NCBI GenBank assembly: GCA_035542755.1
Contig: DATKKU010000036.1
Span: 1-8,607 of the forward strand
Source: RYN-425 sp035542755
GTDB lineage: Bacteria; Patescibacteriota; Saccharimonadia; Saccharimonadales; UBA10212
Length of the DNA: 8,607 nucleotides
Direction of reading: 5' to 3'
Under the pieces are notes generated by a model. The model was given only the letters and a program-made list of their open reading frames with translations, was not told where the DNA came from and made no database searches. Each line of letters starts with the position of its first letter. Positions within the stretch are counted from its first letter, which is position 1. This document shows, one piece after another, positions 6,821 through 8,607 of this stretch. The translations under genes and the position numbers were made by a program.

Positions 6821-7074
6821 TACTTATTCTTGATAAGAAGCATGTAGACTATGGCAGCTACAACTATTGCCAGCACTATAACGATAATCATTGTGCTGTG
6901 ATGATGCTTAGCTGGCATCGGTGGCTTACCGGCCGGTGCTGCTGGCGGCGGTGTGTCTGCAGGCGCGGCTGCCGGAGGTGTCTCGGGGGCCGGAGCTGGT
7001 GCCGGAGGCGGTGGCGCAGCTGCTGGCGGTTCGGGCGTTGCCACTGGTGTTTGGGGTACTTGACTTGGATCCAT
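6820..7074 (-). CDS. Pro/Ala-rich single-TM small protein (tail-anchored)
   Basis: An 84-residue protein I cannot assign to a family. Residues 1-55 are low-complexity: 23 prolines and about 15 alanines, with scattered Thr and Glu, including PPPP at 21-24 and PAPAPAP at 24-30. A short basic/His patch follows (K56-HHH, 57-59), then one strongly hydrophobic helix (about 62-81) and a KNK tail. There is no signal peptide and no cysteine. A good Shine-Dalgarno, AGAGGT (7083-7088), lies 8 nt before the ATG, which supports real translation. The Pro/Ala stretch would form an extended, stiff rod. The basic C-terminus suggests the C-terminus is inside and the rod faces out across the cell wall, but the flanking KHHH makes the orientation uncertain. 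It lies between the VKOR gene and the marR promoter, all on one strand. Confidence 0.75.
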   Translation of the reverse strand: MDPSQVPQTPVATPEPPAAAPPPPAPAPAPETPPAAAPADTPPPAAPAGKPPMPAKHHHSTMIIVIVLAIVVAAIVYMLLIKNK

Positions 7075-7103
7075 TAACTTTTACCTCTTTAGATTATGTA
7101 TTC

Positions 7104-7112
7104 ATTCTAGCA
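7104..7112 (-). promoter_or_regulatory. Candidate extended -10 before the Pro-rich gene
   Basis: TGCTAGAAT on the minus strand is an extended -10 (TG-n-TAGAAT). No -35 is evident. It lies 29 nt before the ATG at 7074, leaving room for the Shine-Dalgarno. It overlaps a small hairpin (TAGCA with TGCTA, 7108-7124). The gene may instead be read through from VKOR. Confidence 0.35.
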
Positions 7113-7159
7113 CCGCTTATGCTAAAAATGCTACTCCACTTACTGACCCTAAATGATAA

Positions 7160-7765
7160 TTAGAGGGTGCTCCAGTAGTACCAGAAGCGCTTCAGGATTA
7201 GTGCGATAATAATCAAAAACCACAGCAGCAAGATGTCCAGATGATGACGGCGCGCAAAGGCCACCGCACCGGTCAGCCGCTTGGGTGTTTTGATGTTACC
7301 CTCGTCAAGATTATAAAGCGTGGTGTACCAAAACGCCGGAATTATCATGGACCAAATAACCATGCAAAATAGGCACAGGGCGCCGATGCGGTAGATAGTT
7401 TCAAACTGCAGCCAGGTAAGAAAACTGACGGCAAAAAGTAGCCCGGCGTTAAACAGCTGCCAAAACCAGCGCTTAAAGCGGCCGCCGGCCAGCATCGCGA
7501 CTCCGGTTGTAGCTACCGCAGCAAAGCCGGCCAGTCCGATAAATTCGTTAGGGATGCCAAAGGCGTGAGCTTGGTTGCTGGTTGTTACCGTAGAGCAACT
7601 AAAAATAGGATTAAGATTACAAACCGGTACATAATGAGGGTTTTGATAGTGGTTTAATAGCTCGTTAGTGAGAACTGCCGAGGCAATTACGGCGATAGCA
7701 CCAGCAATAAATAAAATCCAAGGCAAGGCTTTTGCTAGACTCCAATTTTTTTGCCCCTTTTTCAT
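7160..7765 (-). CDS. VKOR-family disulfide-generating membrane oxidoreductase, no thioredoxin domain
   Basis: A vitamin K epoxide reductase homologue of 201 residues. Bacterial VKORs reoxidise a DsbA-like partner outside the membrane and pass electrons to quinone, so they drive disulfide formation in exported proteins. All four functional cysteines are present: the loop pair C49 and C57 (CNLNPIFSC) and the quinone-side CxxC C131-C134 (CLFC). The conserved Ser/Thr after the loop (SCSTV) and FGIPNEFIGL (69-78) also fit. Membrane segments lie at about 14-34, 75-92, 103-119, 128-148 and 176-196. In cyanobacterial VKOR the fifth helix joins a thioredoxin domain. Here the protein ends just after it, as I recall for the unfused mycobacterial form. 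No DsbA-like partner is in the window. The start ATG has no Shine-Dalgarno, but a full promoter ends 11 nt upstream. Confidence 0.9.
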   Translation of the reverse strand: MKKGQKNWSLAKALPWILFIAGAIAVIASAVLTNELLNHYQNPHYVPVCNLNPIFSCSTVTTSNQAHAFGIPNEFIGLAGFAAVATTGVAMLAGGRFKRWFWQLFNAGLLFAVSFLTWLQFETIYRIGALCLFCMVIWSMIIPAFWYTTLYNLDEGNIKTPKRLTGAVAFARRHHLDILLLWFLIIIALILKRFWYYWSTL

Positions 7766-7776
7766 TGACTCGACTA

Positions 7777-7806
7777 ATTATAACGGTTATGCGGTTTTTA
7801 TGACAA
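7777..7806 (-). promoter_or_regulatory. Promoter of the VKOR gene
   Basis: On the minus strand, -35 TTGTCA (7801-7806, five of six) and a perfect -10 TATAAT (7777-7782) are separated by 18 nt. The -10 ends 11 nt before the ATG at 7765, so the leader would be about 5 nt with no Shine-Dalgarno. The rest of the 7766-7882 gap shows nothing else I can name. Confidence 0.7.
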
Positions 7807-7882
7807 AGCTAGGACAAATTCACAGCCCCGTTAGCGCTGGAAGCAGCTGGCCCAACAGTGAGAGTAACGCTATGACTGTAAT

Positions 7883-8194
7883 TTATCTGGTCTTAGATTG
7901 TTTACTAAGCACCCATTGGACCGATGGACTTATCGGTTTGTCCGTACGATGAATGCAGCCGATCCAGCAACATGGCCGGCGCATTCCTTCTTTTAGCTCC
8001 GTGACAGCACGCTCGACATGTTTTTTTCTGGTCTCGGGTTTTTTGCATGTGATTACCCAGCAAATCCATTCATTGCGTGCCAGCGGCGTAAGGTCTTCCC
8101 AGCGTTCTAGCGCGAACCCGTCGGACGTAAGGGCTTGGCGTAAATCTGCGGGCACCTTATGGACCACGCCTTCGGAAATTTCTATTGTGGGCAT
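7883..8194 (-). CDS. OmdA/YdeI-family small protein (bacteriocin-protection/OmpD-associated domain)
   Basis: A 103-residue protein that carries the short OmdA (YdeI/OmpD-associated) domain. The match is VPADLRQAL (14-22), an aromatic/acidic ERWEDLTPLARNEWICWV (30-47) and KKPETRKKHVERAVTELKEG (51-70), ending in RRPC (72-75). In this family the helical unit PxxLxxAL...F..L.P...eyv.Wi..AkkpeTR..Ri...v..L..Gkr.P is the hallmark. The name comes from proposed roles in envelope stress and bacteriocin tolerance; the biochemical role is unproven. The segment after the domain has CCWIGCIHR (75-83), a Cys/His cluster that could bind metal or be redox-sensitive. There is no signal peptide, so it is probably cytoplasmic. 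The ATG has no Shine-Dalgarno. Confidence 0.72.
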   Translation of the reverse strand: MPTIEISEGVVHKVPADLRQALTSDGFALERWEDLTPLARNEWICWVITCKKPETRKKHVERAVTELKEGMRRPCCWIGCIHRTDKPISPSVQWVLSKQSKTR

Positions 8195-8200
8195 AAACTT

Positions 8201-8206
8201 ATTTTA
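8201..8206 (-). promoter_or_regulatory. Possible -10 box of the OmdA-family gene
   Basis: TAAAAT on the minus strand, 6 nt before the ATG at 8194. Used as a -10, transcription would start at or near the ATG. No -35 is visible, and the sequence is AT-rich enough for chance. A weak 4-5 bp hairpin (CCCG with CGGG, 8223-8238) lies just upstream, without a T-run. Confidence 0.25.
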
Positions 8207-8252
8207 CAGGAATCAAAACTTCCCCGATTGAAAACGGGACTGAAGCTTACAG

Positions 8253-8607
8253 CTAGCTATCTAGGGGGATACGATATAAAACTTCAGGTACTTCTGAGCC
8301 GGCCGCTTTAAAGCTGCGCAGGTATTCCATTTTTGAATTGAGCCGTTGTGCCATTCTGCAAAAGGCACCAAAGCTACGGAAGTTATCGGGTTCAATGGTA
8401 GTCCTGATAGCTACTGCACCAGCTTCCCGAGCAACCTCAACGACTCTGTCTTGCAACTCCTCTACCAACCCCTGTCCTCTATACTCTGGTAGAATGCCGA
8501 CTTGCCAAATAAACCACTCTGGCGGGGTATGGTCAGTTTTGTGGCTTGTTATGAAACCCACTGGCGTATCTCCATCTTCGGCTATAAAGCAGGATCTACT
8601 ACTATTG
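8253..8607 (-). CDS. GNAT-family N-acetyltransferase, EctA-like, N-terminus cut by window edge
   Basis: A partial acetyl-CoA-dependent N-acetyltransferase. The frame stays open to the right edge (SCFIAEDGDTPVGFITSH). The GTG at 8559-8561 is therefore an internal Val codon inside beta strands 2-3, not the start. Motif A, which binds the pyrophosphate of acetyl-CoA, is visible as FIWQVGILPEYRGQGL (RGQGL at about 8466-8480). It is followed by the alpha-3 helix and a strand-4 region, RTTIEPDNFRSFGAF. The pairing of WQV before the P-loop with a TTIEPDN segment resembles L-2,4-diaminobutyrate acetyltransferase (EctA) of ectoine synthesis more than RimI-type enzymes. No ectB or ectC is in view, so the substrate is open. 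GNAT membership is firm; the EctA likeness is from memory. It ends 58 nt before the OmdA-family start. Confidence 0.82.
   Translation of the reverse strand, partial: NSSRSCFIAEDGDTPVGFITSHKTDHTPPEWFIWQVGILPEYRGQGLVEELQDRVVEVAREAGAVAIRTTIEPDNFRSFGAFCRMAQRLNSKMEYLRSFKAAGSEVPEVLYRIPLDS

Noticed and set aside
6796..7077. Plus-strand frame rich in Cys, Arg and Trp opposite the Pro-rich gene
   Set aside because: It is the complement of GC-rich Pro/Ala codons. The minus-strand frame has a Shine-Dalgarno and a sensible membrane protein.
7108..7133. Hairpin TAGCA/TGCTA as a terminator between VKOR and the Pro-rich gene
   Set aside because: Only a 5-bp stem, and no T-run follows on the minus strand; it overlaps a better -10 candidate.
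7766..7882. Possible small RNA or hidden gene in the gap before VKOR
   Set aside because: Apart from the VKOR promoter I see only a weak 5-bp stem (TAGCG/CGCTA) and no convincing reading frame.
8559..8561. GTG as the start of the acetyltransferase
   Set aside because: The frame continues upstream to the window edge with typical GNAT residues, and a start here would delete the N-terminal strands and helices.
1..8607. CRISPR array, insertion sequence, tRNA or phage features
   Set aside because: No spaced direct repeats, transposase or integrase genes, or cloverleaf-like segments were found on reading both strands.

Overview
The window reads as a piece of a small bacterial chromosome with a standard genetic code (TGA is used as a stop). 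Base composition is moderate. Genes are packed tightly, with an overlap at 3779-3804 and gaps of 3, 6 and 9 nt elsewhere. The protein set is a polyprenyl-phosphate sugar transferase of a type I recall from Patescibacteria, a stand-alone VKOR, a short OmdA-domain protein, a LexA DNA-binding domain without its protease half, and a MarR/MFS pair. Together these fit Patescibacteria (CPR), most likely Candidatus Saccharibacteria. This is recognition from memory; no marker gene is present to prove it.

Layout. Positions 1-4267 are a surface-glycan locus read from one divergent promoter region at 2437-2457. Leftward lie a membrane phosphoglycosyl transferase (991-2436) and, 3 nt later and in the same frame, a GT4 glycosyltransferase that starts at TTG and runs off the window (987 to 1). 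Rightward lie an O-antigen ligase/polymerase-family membrane protein (2458-3804), an overlapping GtrA-like membrane protein (3779-4267) and a LexA-type winged-helix regulator without a peptidase domain (4274-4765). Together they would start a lipid-linked glycan, extend it, and polymerise or transfer it outside the membrane. The regulator is a candidate controller of the set.

Positions 4772-6730 hold, on the minus strand, a MarR repressor followed by a 14-TM-type DHA2 drug exporter. A near-perfect 31-bp palindrome lies across the -10 of the MarR promoter, the usual layout of an autoregulated, ligand-induced efflux operon. Further right, also on the minus strand, come a Pro/Ala-rich single-TM small protein (6820-7074), a VKOR-type disulfide-generating membrane protein (7160-7765), an OmdA/YdeI-type small protein (7883-8194) and a partial EctA-like GNAT acetyltransferase (8253-8607).

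A theme across the window is that the first genes of transcription units have a good -10 box only 9-18 nt before the start codon and no Shine-Dalgarno sequence. Two downstream genes (MFS, Pro-rich protein) have clear Shine-Dalgarno sites. This suggests leaderless or very short-leader mRNAs. I see no tRNA, rRNA, CRISPR array, insertion sequence or convincing intrinsic terminator. The longest stretch without a gene is about 117 nt (7766-7882).
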